Source: Desulfobacteraceae bacterium (GTDB lineage: Bacteria > Desulfobacterota > Desulfobacteria > Desulfobacterales > Desulfobacteraceae). Taken from it: 64,000 bases of DNA. Of this stretch, positions 1 to 11,193 are shown one piece after another (the stretch's first letter is position 1; each line of letters opens with the position of its first letter). The stretch spans positions 1 to 64,000 of the forward strand of contig JAAEMK010000497.1 in the NCBI GenBank assembly GCA_024225635.1. Direction: 5' to 3'. The notes under the pieces were generated by a model. It saw only the letters and a program-made list of their open reading frames with translations. It did not search any database and was not told where the DNA came from. The translations under genes and the position numbers were made by a program.

Positions 1-19
1 CCTCTCAGGTAAAATTCCG

Positions 20-134
20 GTGGACGGAATGGCCCGGAATCAGTGGACGGAATCGGTCGGAATTAGTGGACGGATTCCAGCGGAATGGGTGGACGGAATA
101 AATCGGATTGAGTGGACGGAATGGTCCGGAATAT
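20..134. repeat. Five tandem 23-bp repeats, IS21-type element end
   Basis: The 11-mer GTGGACGGAAT (one copy with a one-base change) starts at 20, 43, 66, 89 and 112, an exact 23-bp period. Each copy is followed by four variable bases and CGGAAT or a close variant. Arrays of this kind occur as multiple terminal repeats at the ends of IS21-family elements, where they bind the transposase. No istA or istB gene is visible, so any element body would lie left of the window, or this is a solo relic. The period is seen directly; the IS21 link is inference. Confidence 0.5.
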
Positions 135-137
135 GCA

Positions 138-590
138 GCCAGGAGTTTTAACCGGTTCTGTGATTATTCAATTACCATTGACCCCCCTTAAATATGCATC
201 CGGAGGCTGAAAACAGTTTAATGTTGATAAGTTAAACGTTTTGAACATTTTTTGAACATTTGCGATTTTACAACTTGATTTCTCCAGTGACAGGAAGATT
301 CCTGGTCGTTCTGCCATGGGATTCGCTTAGATATCGTGTAAGGGGGGAGTTGAGACTTTCAAATATAGAGTGCCACGGAACGTATTTTTTAATGAGGTTA
401 TTGTCCCGGTATGTTCCAATCGTTATCACGTAGTTGTCAACAACGATGTAACGTCTTGTAATGATAGGGGAGACCCATCAAGCTGGGGTTATGCCGATTG
501 TTTTTTTATTGTGATTATCATCATCATGGTTCATGAATTTAAATGGTTTTGTGTTGATAAATGGAGAGTTTTGAACATTTTTTAAACATT
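138..590. repeat. Diverged duplicate block A
   Basis: This roughly 450-bp noncoding block matches 1087-1540 along almost its whole length with an offset of about 949 bp. Shared stretches include AGGAGTTTTAACCGGTTCTG, the segment around CCATGGGATTCG, and GGGGGGAGTTGAGACTTTCA. It also contains two copies (239, 569) of a smaller TTTTGAACATTTTTT motif, each preceded by GTTGATAA. Open frames inside it are short and unlike each other between copies, so I treat it as noncoding. Confidence 0.85.
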
Positions 591-597
591 CGGTAGT

Positions 598-775
598 TAC
601 AATTCGTCCCCTCTCCCCCATGGCGGGAAGATCCTGGTGTGGCCCGTTCTTGTCGTTTATTGGTTGGTGCAGGTGAGCCGACAATATCAACCAAAGAGTT
701 GTACGCAAAGATCTTTATTCCGGATTTTATTTTCAATCTCGCCTGTGACACCTCTCCCTTGATCGATATCTTATA
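598..775 (-). pseudogene. Decayed 3' fragment of the rdgC-linked gene
   Basis: Translated on the minus strand, this stretch gives pieces that match the C-terminal third of the 177-residue protein encoded at 1719-2252. YKISIKGE corresponds to YKFSIKGE, IFAYNSLVDIV to TYLCNALFEIM, and HQDLPAMGERG to TQDLPAMREW. The pieces lie in two reading frames and there is no complete ORF. It is a relic of a duplication that also copied the downstream block (138-590). Confidence 0.7.
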
Positions 776-1086
776 ATTGTAAGAAATGGAGTTTGATACG
801 TCATGACTATTAAAGTGTTCAAGTCAATGAAGTGTCACCTTTTACTCCCGGGGGAACAGTCTCCAGGCAGACATGAAACATTGATTTAATATCCAGGAAT
901 GACGATGAAATAACTGCACGAGTAATTGAGAACGCTATTTACTGATCAAGGAATCGAATATTCCGAATTCACGGATTAATTAGAGCATTACTATTCAGCA
1001 TGTCAGCCGGGAGAAGCCGGTTTCACCATAAAGGATTTTTGATTTCCACCTTCATGTGCTTCATGGTTAAAATTTAACAACCGGCA

Positions 1087-1540
1087 GACCAGGAGTTTTA
1101 ACCGGTTCTGTAATTCATCAATTACCATTGAACCTCCTTAAATATGTATTCGGAGGCTGAATACAGTTTAATGTTTATAAGTTAAACGTTTTGAACATTT
1201 TTTGAACAATTGCGGTTTTACAACTTGATTTCCCCAGTGACAGGAAGATGCCAGCTCGTTCTGCCATGGGATTCGTTAGATATCGTGTAAGGGGGGAGTT
1301 GAGACTTTCAAATATAGAGTGTCACGGAAAGTTCTTTTCAAGAAGGTCCTCGTCCTTACATGTTCCAATCGTCATCACACAGCTGTCAACAACGATGTAA
1401 CGTCTCATAATTATGGGGAAACTAATCAAGCAAGGGCTTGAACGGTTGCTTTTTTTATTGTGATTATCATCACCTGGTTCATAACCTTTAAAGGTTTTTG
1501 TGTTGATAAATGGAGAGTTTTGAACATTTTTTGAACATGG
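1087..1540. repeat. Diverged duplicate block B
   Basis: This is the second copy of the block at 138-590, lying downstream of the intact gene at 1719-2252. It carries the same nested TTTTGAACATTTTTT motif at 1189 and 1518, so the window holds four copies in all. A few small insertions and deletions and many point changes separate the two blocks. The stretch between them (about 776-1086) holds nothing else I recognise. Confidence 0.85.
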
Positions 1541-1645
1541 TTATGGATGAAGTTTGTTCATCCTTGATCTCATTCGGTATCAAGGAGTGTTGTCTGTCGG
1601 TCATGTGCCGGTGGTTGGGGGATGGGAGAAAAGAGATGGATGAAC

Positions 1646-1696
1646 CGGTATCCGCGGAAGAGGCTGTTTGGGCGGCAGCCCCTTCCGTGGATACGG
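1646..1696. other. Long imperfect hairpin
   Basis: The arms GTATCCGCGGAAGAGGCTG and CAGCCCCTTCCGTGGATAC pair with only two mismatches, both allowed as G-U in RNA, around a loop of about nine bases. It lies about 20 bp beyond the stop of the minus-strand gene ending at 1719. It may act as a transcript end structure, but no T-tract follows on either strand. Confidence 0.5.
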
Positions 1697-1718
1697 ATAG
1701 TGTTCAGAACCCGTGGGG

Positions 1719-2252
1719 TTACAGGTTGATCCATTCCCTCATGGCGGGAAGATCCTGGGTGGTCCAGGTTTCTGAAACCCGTTTCTTTATATAGGTGTTG
1801 TAGAGGGCGTCCATGATCTCAAAGAGAGCGTTGCACAGATAGGTTTTTTCAAGGATGGCTCCTTCCACATCGTTCGGGTTTTCCACCTTGCCGGCCGGCG
1901 GGGTCTTCAGGCCGGTGATGTTCATGCTCTCGCCCTTGATGGAGAATTTATATTCACCGTCATCGATCTTGAGGACCAGGTTGATGTCGGTCACCACCGC
2001 ACCCTTTTTAAGGGCCGTGGTGCCCTCTTCAAGGTCTGCGTCATCCCCCTTGATCGAGATCTTCTCCTTGGAGTCGTCCCCCAGGGAGTTTTCCAGGGTG
2101 ATGCTGTTGCCGACTTCCATGATGAGCCGTTTATCCTTGATGCCGGTGAGCTCGGAGAGGCTGAGATCGTTCTCAACCACATACCACAGCCATGTTAAAA
2201 ATTCGTTACCAAGAAACTTATATTTGTTGTAAGCGACTGCAATGTCTAGCAT
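1719..2252 (-). CDS. RdgC-associated hypothetical protein
   Basis: The 177-residue product begins five bases after the stop of the upstream rdgC gene, so the two are almost certainly co-transcribed. From memory it resembles the extra C-terminal part, or separately encoded partner, of RdgC-like proteins in Desulfobacterota and Myxococcota. Hallmarks are an early NEFLTWLWY segment, a central acidic and glycine-bearing region, a late FEIMDALY helix, and a terminal LPAMREW. Function is unknown. There is no signal peptide or membrane segment. Part of its 3' end is repeated as a relic at 598-775. Reading it as one half of a split RdgC-type protein is plausible but unproven, since the two frames differ and each has its own start. 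Confidence 0.7.
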   Translation of the reverse strand: MLDIAVAYNKYKFLGNEFLTWLWYVVENDLSLSELTGIKDKRLIMEVGNSITLENSLGDDSKEKISIKGDDADLEEGTTALKKGAVVTDINLVLKIDDGEYKFSIKGESMNITGLKTPPAGKVENPNDVEGAILEKTYLCNALFEIMDALYNTYIKKRVSETWTTQDLPAMREWINL

Positions 2253-2257
2253 CTTTT

Positions 2258-2872
2258 TTACCTCGAAAATTTAACAGGGCCAAGGTTGGCAATCAGGTCT
2301 CTCTCTTTATCTGAGAAGTTCGGGTTGCCCTCCACCATTGTATAGGGAAAGAGCCGGATGAGCTTGCGCTTGAACGAGGTTTTGAACAGGGTCTCGAGCT
2401 CTTCGTTGGCGGCTTTCTGGGTGCTCAGGAAGAGCAGGGTGTCATCCTCGTGGCTCCATAGCACATCATAGATGTTGGGGGTCGACGGCATCTGGCGCAT
2501 GAGCTTTTCCGTGATGGTGTCCTTGATGTCTGTCTTTTCGTTTCTTGACAGAAAATCGCGGCCGCTCTCCTTGAGGCGTTTGGTAATTTCCATGGCCGTG
2601 TGTTTCTGGATAATCTTCGCGGGAACGCTTTTTTTATCGATCCTGAGGGAAAAGAGAAAGTAGGTTCCAAAGGTGTATGAGAATTTTTCGAAATCGGGAT
2701 CATAGGGACTCTCAAACGGGGTCCAGCCGACGGCTATTTCGGCATACTCATCCTCGATTTCACTGATGGCGTGTTTTGTCAGTCCCTCCTTGACCGTTTC
2801 GAACAGGGACTCATCCGTATCCCCCTCGACCCGGTATCTTGCAACGGACAGACTTGCTGATAATAAACCCAT
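2258..2872 (-). CDS. rdgC: Recombination-associated protein RdgC
   Basis: The 204-residue protein matches the short RdgC form found in delta-class proteobacteria. It starts MGLLSASLSVARYRV and contains EIAVGWTPFESPYD, then FLFSLRIDKKSVPAKII, and a C-terminal YDVLWS...LLFLST...LETLFKTSF pattern. RdgC is a DNA-binding protein that, in enterobacteria, forms rings on duplex DNA and restrains RecA. This form is shorter than the roughly 300-residue E. coli protein. The gene after it (1719-2252) may supply the missing part. The ATG at 2872 is the only good start. Identification is from remembered family pattern, not an alignment. Confidence 0.75.
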   Translation of the reverse strand: MGLLSASLSVARYRVEGDTDESLFETVKEGLTKHAISEIEDEYAEIAVGWTPFESPYDPDFEKFSYTFGTYFLFSLRIDKKSVPAKIIQKHTAMEITKRLKESGRDFLSRNEKTDIKDTITEKLMRQMPSTPNIYDVLWSHEDDTLLFLSTQKAANEELETLFKTSFKRKLIRLFPYTMVEGNPNFSDKERDLIANLGPVKFSR

Positions 2873-3073
2873 AAATACTCCGATAATGTTAATTAAAGGT
2901 TGCGCTTCTTGCTACTGGTGCATGGGGGGTAATCTACCATAATTTACAAAATTAAGACAGCAGGAGTTTGGCCCCGTCCTGAACGCGGCGTTGAGTCATT
3001 GGCTTGCGATAATTGGAGGGGAGTCATCCGGAGAAGGCGTTGGTTGTTTACTCTCCCAAAACTACGTTTAGTA

Positions 3074-3102
3074 TTTACATGTCCCGGAGGCTGTTGTATA
3101 AA
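3074..3102 (+). promoter_or_regulatory. Sigma-70-type promoter for nifJ
   Basis: TTTACA (3074-3079), a 17-bp spacer and TATAAA (3097-3102) form a near-consensus promoter 55 bp upstream of the nifJ start. The rest of the 285-bp gap between rdgC and nifJ (2873-3157) holds nothing else I can name. Confidence 0.6.
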
Positions 3103-3130
3103 TATCAGCCTTACAAGGCAGGTTTTATGA

Positions 3131-6661
<3,531 letters not shown>

Positions 6662-6674
6662 ATAAAAAGGGCGC

Positions 6675-6703
6675 GCCGTGCATCCTTGAAAAGGGTGCAT
6701 GGC
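6675..6703 (+). terminator. Hairpin after nifJ
   Basis: GCCGTGCATCC and GGGTGCATGGC pair (two G-U allowed) around seven bases, 13 bp after the nifJ stop. No T-run follows directly; one comes only at about 6790-6797, so termination here is probable but not textbook. The remainder of the 325-bp gap up to 6986 shows no clear heat-shock promoter. Confidence 0.4.
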
Positions 6704-6986
6704 GAACCCATATAAGCATCAAATCCAGGGTTGGTGACCCCTTCCCCGGCCCTGGATCTTTCCCCGCCTGTTGGATCCCCTTTCCCCCCTTTTTTTTGTT
6801 TGCAAATATTCAGGTTCTGGTCTATAGGCATACTCTTTCATATTTAATGAACAGCAACGGACGGTGAATACAGGGCCTGAATAGTGCTTTACAACAATGA
6901 AACCGGGTGGTACGTTAATTTATTAACTCCCTGTTCTTTATAGCAGTATTTCTTAAAAAACAACGCAGCATCAGGAGTCATTTACA

Positions 6987-7433
6987 ATGACGGAATACAT
7001 TGAAATCCGATTCGGTGAAAATTTTGAAAGGCGGACAACAGGAGAAAAGCCCCTTGAAGAGATGTTCCAGTCGATCAATCCGATGTTCTGCTTGTCCCAG
7101 CGTATCTGGAGGCCCCAGATGGACATCTATGAGACCCGGAACAGTATCATTATTCAGGCGGAGATTGCCGGGGTTGAAAAAGATGCCATAAGCATTGAGG
7201 TGAACTCCAAGGCGGTGAAGGTGTCGGGGGTCCGGGGCCGGACGCCCCCGGAGGAGAGCGCGACCTACAGGCTTGCCGAAATACAGTTCGGCAGGTTTGA
7301 GAGAGTTCTCTATCTGCCGACCCTGATAGATATCGAAAGGGTGCGCGCCTCGTTTTTTAACGGCTTTCTGGAAATCAGGCTTGCCAAATTTTCCATAGAC
7401 ACTTCCCAGAGAATAAAACTCTCTTACAGATGA
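6987..7433 (+). CDS. Hsp20 family small heat-shock chaperone
   Basis: The 148-residue protein has an alpha-crystallin domain from about residue 45 to the end. It begins with WRPQMDIYETRNSIIIQAEIAGVEK and includes the usual late strand pattern (FERVLYLPTLIDIERVRASFFNGFLEIRL). Small heat-shock proteins hold unfolding proteins in a refoldable state. The I-X-I tail motif is not obvious. An AGGAG site lies nine bases before the ATG. The Lon protease gene follows after 26 bp, so chaperone and protease are likely one proteostasis transcript. Confidence 0.92.
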   Translation: MTEYIEIRFGENFERRTTGEKPLEEMFQSINPMFCLSQRIWRPQMDIYETRNSIIIQAEIAGVEKDAISIEVNSKAVKVSGVRGRTPPEESATYRLAEIQFGRFERVLYLPTLIDIERVRASFFNGFLEIRLAKFSIDTSQRIKLSYR

Positions 7434-7459
7434 TACAGCTACACGCATAGGAATTTTCC

Positions 7460-9808
7460 ATGAATGAACTTAAGACTTCAGTAAACATCGGTCCGGATCA
7501 TATACCTGAAATTTTACCGATCTTACCCATTGTCGATACCAACCTTTTTCCTAAAATGGTCATTCCCCTGGTGCTGATGCAGGATGATGCCATCCAGCTC
7601 ATCGATGAAACCATGGCCGGCTCCCGGATTCTCGGCCTGCTTCTGTCCCGGCGGTCCGATGTGGACACCCGGCATTCCATCAAGGATCTCCACCGGGTGG
7701 GCACCGTGGCCATGATTCTCAAGATGGCCAAGATGGAGGAGAACAAGGTCCAGCTTCTCATCCAGGGATTGAGCCGGTTCAAGGTTTCGGAATATATCCA
7801 GGGCAAGGCCTATATGCAGGCCCGGATAGATGTGCTGGAGAGCCGGAACATCACCCGGGACAAGGAGACCCGGGCGCTGATGTCCAACATCGTTGAGCAG
7901 TACGAGAACATCGTTTCCCTCTCCCCGGGACTGCCGGCCGAGATCGGCGGCATGGTGAAATCGATCCAGGAACCGGACATCCTGGCCGACATGGTGGCCT
8001 CCACCATCAACGCGCCCATCCTGGAGAAGCAGAGTGTGCTGGAGCTTCTGGATGTGAAAAAGCGGCTGAAAAAGGTGACCCGCCTGGTCAACGATCAGTT
8101 GGAGATTCTTGAAATGGGGTCCAGGATTCAGACCCAGGTCAAGGAAGACATGGACAAGCGCCAGCGGGAGTACTACCTGCGTCAGCAGCTCAAGGCGATC
8201 AAGGAGGAGCTGGGGGAGACCGATGACGAAAGTGTTGAGATCGACGACTACCGAACCAAGATCGCTGCAAGGGATCTGCCCGAAACGGCGGCAAAGGAGG
8301 CCGAGCGGGAGCTGAACCGCCTGTCACGGATGCATCCCGCCTCTTCCGAGTACATTGTCGCCTCCACTTATCTGGATTGGATGGTCTCCCTGCCCTGGAG
8401 CGAAAAATCCAAGGACCGGCTGGACATCAAGGCGGCCAAACGGGTGCTGAACCAGGATCACTACGGTCTTGAAAAGCCCAAGAAGCGCATCCTGGAATAC
8501 CTGGCCGTGCGGAAGCTGAAACAGGACAGCAAGGGTCCCATCCTTTGCTTTTCCGGACCGCCCGGCACGGGAAAGACCTCCCTTGGCCGCTCCATCGCGC
8601 GGGCCCTGGACCGGAAATTTGTTCGGATCGCCCTTGGGGGCATGCGGGACGAGGCTGAAATCCGCGGGCACAGGCGCACCTATGTGGGGGCCCTTCCCGG
8701 GCGGATCATCCAGGAGATACGGAGGGCCGGGACCAACAATCCCGTGTTCATGCTGGACGAGATCGACAAGGTGGACTCCTCCTACCACGGCGATCCCTCG
8801 TCCGCCCTGCTCGAGGTTCTGGACCCGGAGCAGAACTTCTCCTTTACCGATCATTACATGGATGTGCCCTTTGATCTGTCCGATGTGATTTTTCTCACCA
8901 CGGCCAATGTGCTTCACACCATTCCCGCGCCCCTGCGGGACCGCATGGAGGTGCTGGAGCTGTCCGGGTACACCGAGGATGAGAAACTGAAGATCGCCAC
9001 CCGCTACCTCATTCCGCGGCAGCGGGCCGCCAACGGCCTTACGCCCTCACACATCCAGATCACCCCGGGCGCCGTCAAGGAGATCATCTCGGGCTACACC
9101 CGGGAGTCGGGACTCCGAAACCTGGAACGGGAGATCGGATCGGTCTGCCGGGGGGTGGCGTCCAGGGTGGCCGAAGGGGATGCTGGGAAAGTCAAGATCT
9201 GGAAAAAGGATCTCCACGCTTATCTGGGACCGGTCCGGAACATGCCGGAAAACGGATCGACCATTTCCGTGCCCGGGGTGGTGATCGGGCTTGCCTGGAC
9301 CCCCACCGGCGGGGATATTCTTTTTGTGGAGGCAACGGCCATGAAGGGTTCCAAGGGCCTTACCCTCACCGGCCAGCTGGGGGACGTGATGAAGGAGTCC
9401 GCCACCACGGCCATGAGCTTCATCCGCTCCAATGCCGCCAGGCTGAAAATCGAGGAGGAATTTTTTGAAGAGCATGATATCCATATCCATGTGCCGGCAG
9501 GGTCCATTCCCAAGGACGGGCCGTCGGCCGGGGTGACCATGCTCACGGCATTGACCTCCCTCATCACCGGCAGGCCGGTGAAACAGCGGCTGGCCATGAC
9601 CGGCGAGATCACCCTGCGGGGGGACGTGCTGCCCGTTGGGGGCATCAAGGATAAGGTGATCGCCGCCCACAGGGCCGGCATCCGCTCGTTGATCCTTCCC
9701 AAGTGGAACGAGAAGGATATGGAGGATATTCCGGAGAACGTCAAAGAGAAGATCGAGTTTCATTTTACCGACAAGATGTACAGTGTCATTAAGAGCGCCT
9801 TGAATTGA
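7460..9808 (+). CDS. lon: ATP-dependent protease LonA
   Basis: The 782-residue protein has full LonA architecture: N-terminal substrate domain (about 10-210), coiled coil, AAA+ module and C-terminal serine protease. Walker A is GPPGTGKT at residues 366-373, and Walker B is the VFMLDEID segment. The catalytic dyad is S689 in DGPSAG and K732 in GGIKDK; the 43-residue spacing is the same as in E. coli Lon. It degrades damaged and regulatory proteins in the cytoplasm. It lies directly behind hsp20, and its stop overlaps the TTG start of rlpA as TTGA. Confidence 0.97.
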   Translation: MNELKTSVNIGPDHIPEILPILPIVDTNLFPKMVIPLVLMQDDAIQLIDETMAGSRILGLLLSRRSDVDTRHSIKDLHRVGTVAMILKMAKMEENKVQLLIQGLSRFKVSEYIQGKAYMQARIDVLESRNITRDKETRALMSNIVEQYENIVSLSPGLPAEIGGMVKSIQEPDILADMVASTINAPILEKQSVLELLDVKKRLKKVTRLVNDQLEILEMGSRIQTQVKEDMDKRQREYYLRQQLKAIKEELGETDDESVEIDDYRTKIAARDLPETAAKEAERELNRLSRMHPASSEYIVASTYLDWMVSLPWSEKSKDRLDIKAAKRVLNQDHYGLEKPKKRILEYLAVRKLKQDSKGPILCFSGPPGTGKTSLGRSIARALDRKFVRIALGGMRDEAEIRGHRRTYVGALPGRIIQEIRRAGTNNPVFMLDEIDKVDSSYHGDPSSALLEVLDPEQNFSFTDHYMDVPFDLSDVIFLTTANVLHTIPAPLRDRMEVLELSGYTEDEKLKIATRYLIPRQRAANGLTPSHIQITPGAVKEIISGYTRESGLRNLEREIGSVCRGVASRVAEGDAGKVKIWKKDLHAYLGPVRNMPENGSTISVPGVVIGLAWTPTGGDILFVEATAMKGSKGLTLTGQLGDVMKESATTAMSFIRSNAARLKIEEEFFEEHDIHIHVPAGSIPKDGPSAGVTMLTALTSLITGRPVKQRLAMTGEITLRGDVLPVGGIKDKVIAAHRAGIRSLILPKWNEKDMEDIPENVKEKIEFHFTDKMYSVIKSALN

Positions 9809-10611
9809 TTGGAGCACCCCCTGGTTTGAGATTAAAGTTTCTGTTGAGTTTGTTTATCGTCGTGTTTGCGGCAGGCTGCACCTCCCATGTGGATCCCGGC
9901 ATGCCGGCTCCCTATAAGAAAGCGCCCTACCAGACAAAGAAAAGGGCGCCCGGACACACCAAACCCTATAAGATCGCGGGCAAAACCTACCATCCCATGG
10001 CCAGTGCCAAGGGCTTTTCCCAGACCGGCAAGGCCTCCTGGTACGGCAAAAAGTTCCACGGCAGAAAGACCGCCAATGGGGAGATTTATAACATGTACGC
10101 CATGACAGCGGCCCATAAGACCCTTCCCTTGGGCACCTGGGTGCGGGTTTACAACCTTTCTAACAAAAAATCCATTGTGGTCCGGGTCAATGACCGGGGG
10201 CCCTTTGTGCGGGGCCGGATCATCGATCTCTCCTATGCGGCGGCCAAAAAGCTCGGTGTGGTGGGGCCGGGCACGGTACCGGTGAAGGTCGTCGCCCTTG
10301 GCCGTGCCAGCAGCGATCCCTACACCTCAAAGAAACCCGTCACCTACACCCCCCTGAACTATTTCAAGGGCAATTTTACCGTGCAGGTGGGGGCGTTCAA
10401 GGATCGGACCAATGCGGAGCGGCTCAGAAAGAAGCTGGGTAAACTTTACAATAACGCCCACATCACGGTGTACACCGATTACCGGGGCCGGTTTTACCGG
10501 GTCAGGGTGGGCCGGTACACAAGCCTTGACCGGGCCGAGCGGTTCAGCCGGCAGTTGATCCGGCAGTTGATCCGGGACGGTGCCGGCAGCGCCTTTGCCG
10601 TGGCGGAGTAA
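9805..10611 (+). CDS. rlpA: Septal ring lytic transglycosylase RlpA, lipoprotein
   Basis: The product is a lipoprotein with a hydrophobic signal ending in the lipobox FAAGC (Cys25 if translation begins at 9805). A double-psi beta-barrel domain (about 70-165) contains ASWYGKKFHGRKTANGE, the AHKTLPLGT strand and VRVNDRGPF. A C-terminal SPOR domain (about 190-260) binds denuded septal peptidoglycan. RlpA cleaves naked glycan strands during cell separation. Start choice is uncertain: TTG at 9805 overlaps the lon stop and suggests coupling, and TTG at 9826 is an alternative. No ATG is available upstream of the signal peptide. Confidence 0.9.
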   Translation: MIGAPPGLRLKFLLSLFIVVFAAGCTSHVDPGMPAPYKKAPYQTKKRAPGHTKPYKIAGKTYHPMASAKGFSQTGKASWYGKKFHGRKTANGEIYNMYAMTAAHKTLPLGTWVRVYNLSNKKSIVVRVNDRGPFVRGRIIDLSYAAAKKLGVVGPGTVPVKVVALGRASSDPYTSKKPVTYTPLNYFKGNFTVQVGAFKDRTNAERLRKKLGKLYNNAHITVYTDYRGRFYRVRVGRYTSLDRAERFSRQLIRQLIRDGAGSAFAVAE

Positions 10612-11193
10612 ATGATGAAATCAAATAAACCCATCGTATTTCTGGACAGGGACGGGGTGATCAACCAGGATTCCCCGGATTATATCAAGACGGCAGACGA
10701 GTTCGAGTTCATCCCCGGCAGCGACGAGGCCATCTCTCTTCTCTGTAAAGCCGGGTTCGAGGTGATCCTCATCACCAACCAGTCCATGATTAACCGGGGG
10801 ATCTCCACCCGTTCCCACCTTGAGGCCATATTTGAAAAAATGAGGGCGGGGGTTGCGGCAAAGGGGGGAAGGATCAAGGATATTTTCTATTGTCCCCACG
10901 CCCCTGATGAGGGCTGCGCCTGCCGGAAGCCTAAACCGGGGCTGATCCTCAAGGCCCTTGACCGGTATGGAATCAATCCCGCCACCGCCTTCATGGTCGG
11001 GGACTCCGCCAAGGATATAGGGTGTGCCAGGAACGCAAGGCTGGGCCATGCCCTGCTGGTGCTCACCGGAAACGGCAGCAAGGCCCTTGAAACCCTCGAA
11101 AAAGAGCAAAACCAACCCGATTTCACGGCCCCGGATCTCATGGCGGCTGTTCAATGGATCATTCAGACCCAAGGATCTTCGCCACAACCATGA
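10612..11193 (+). CDS. gmhB: D-glycero-D-manno-heptose 1,7-bisphosphate 7-phosphatase
   Basis: This 193-residue HAD-superfamily phosphatase has the nucleophile motif FLDRDGV (D12 and D14) and the zinc-binding loop C94-P-H96 with C102 and C104, typical of GmhB. A late motif, MVGDSAKDI, supplies the acidic metal ligands. It removes the 7-phosphate in ADP-heptose synthesis for the lipopolysaccharide inner core. It begins right after the rlpA stop and overlaps recD2 by ATGA, so it lies within one transcription unit. Related histidinol phosphatases share the fold, but the zinc loop and length favour GmhB. Confidence 0.88.
   Translation: MMKSNKPIVFLDRDGVINQDSPDYIKTADEFEFIPGSDEAISLLCKAGFEVILITNQSMINRGISTRSHLEAIFEKMRAGVAAKGGRIKDIFYCPHAPDEGCACRKPKPGLILKALDRYGINPATAFMVGDSAKDIGCARNARLGHALLVLTGNGSKALETLEKEQNQPDFTAPDLMAAVQWIIQTQGSSPQP

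Noticed and set aside
20-134. CRISPR array at the left edge
   Set aside because: The 23-bp period leaves only about 12 bases of semi-conserved sequence between cores. There are no true spacers and no cas genes.
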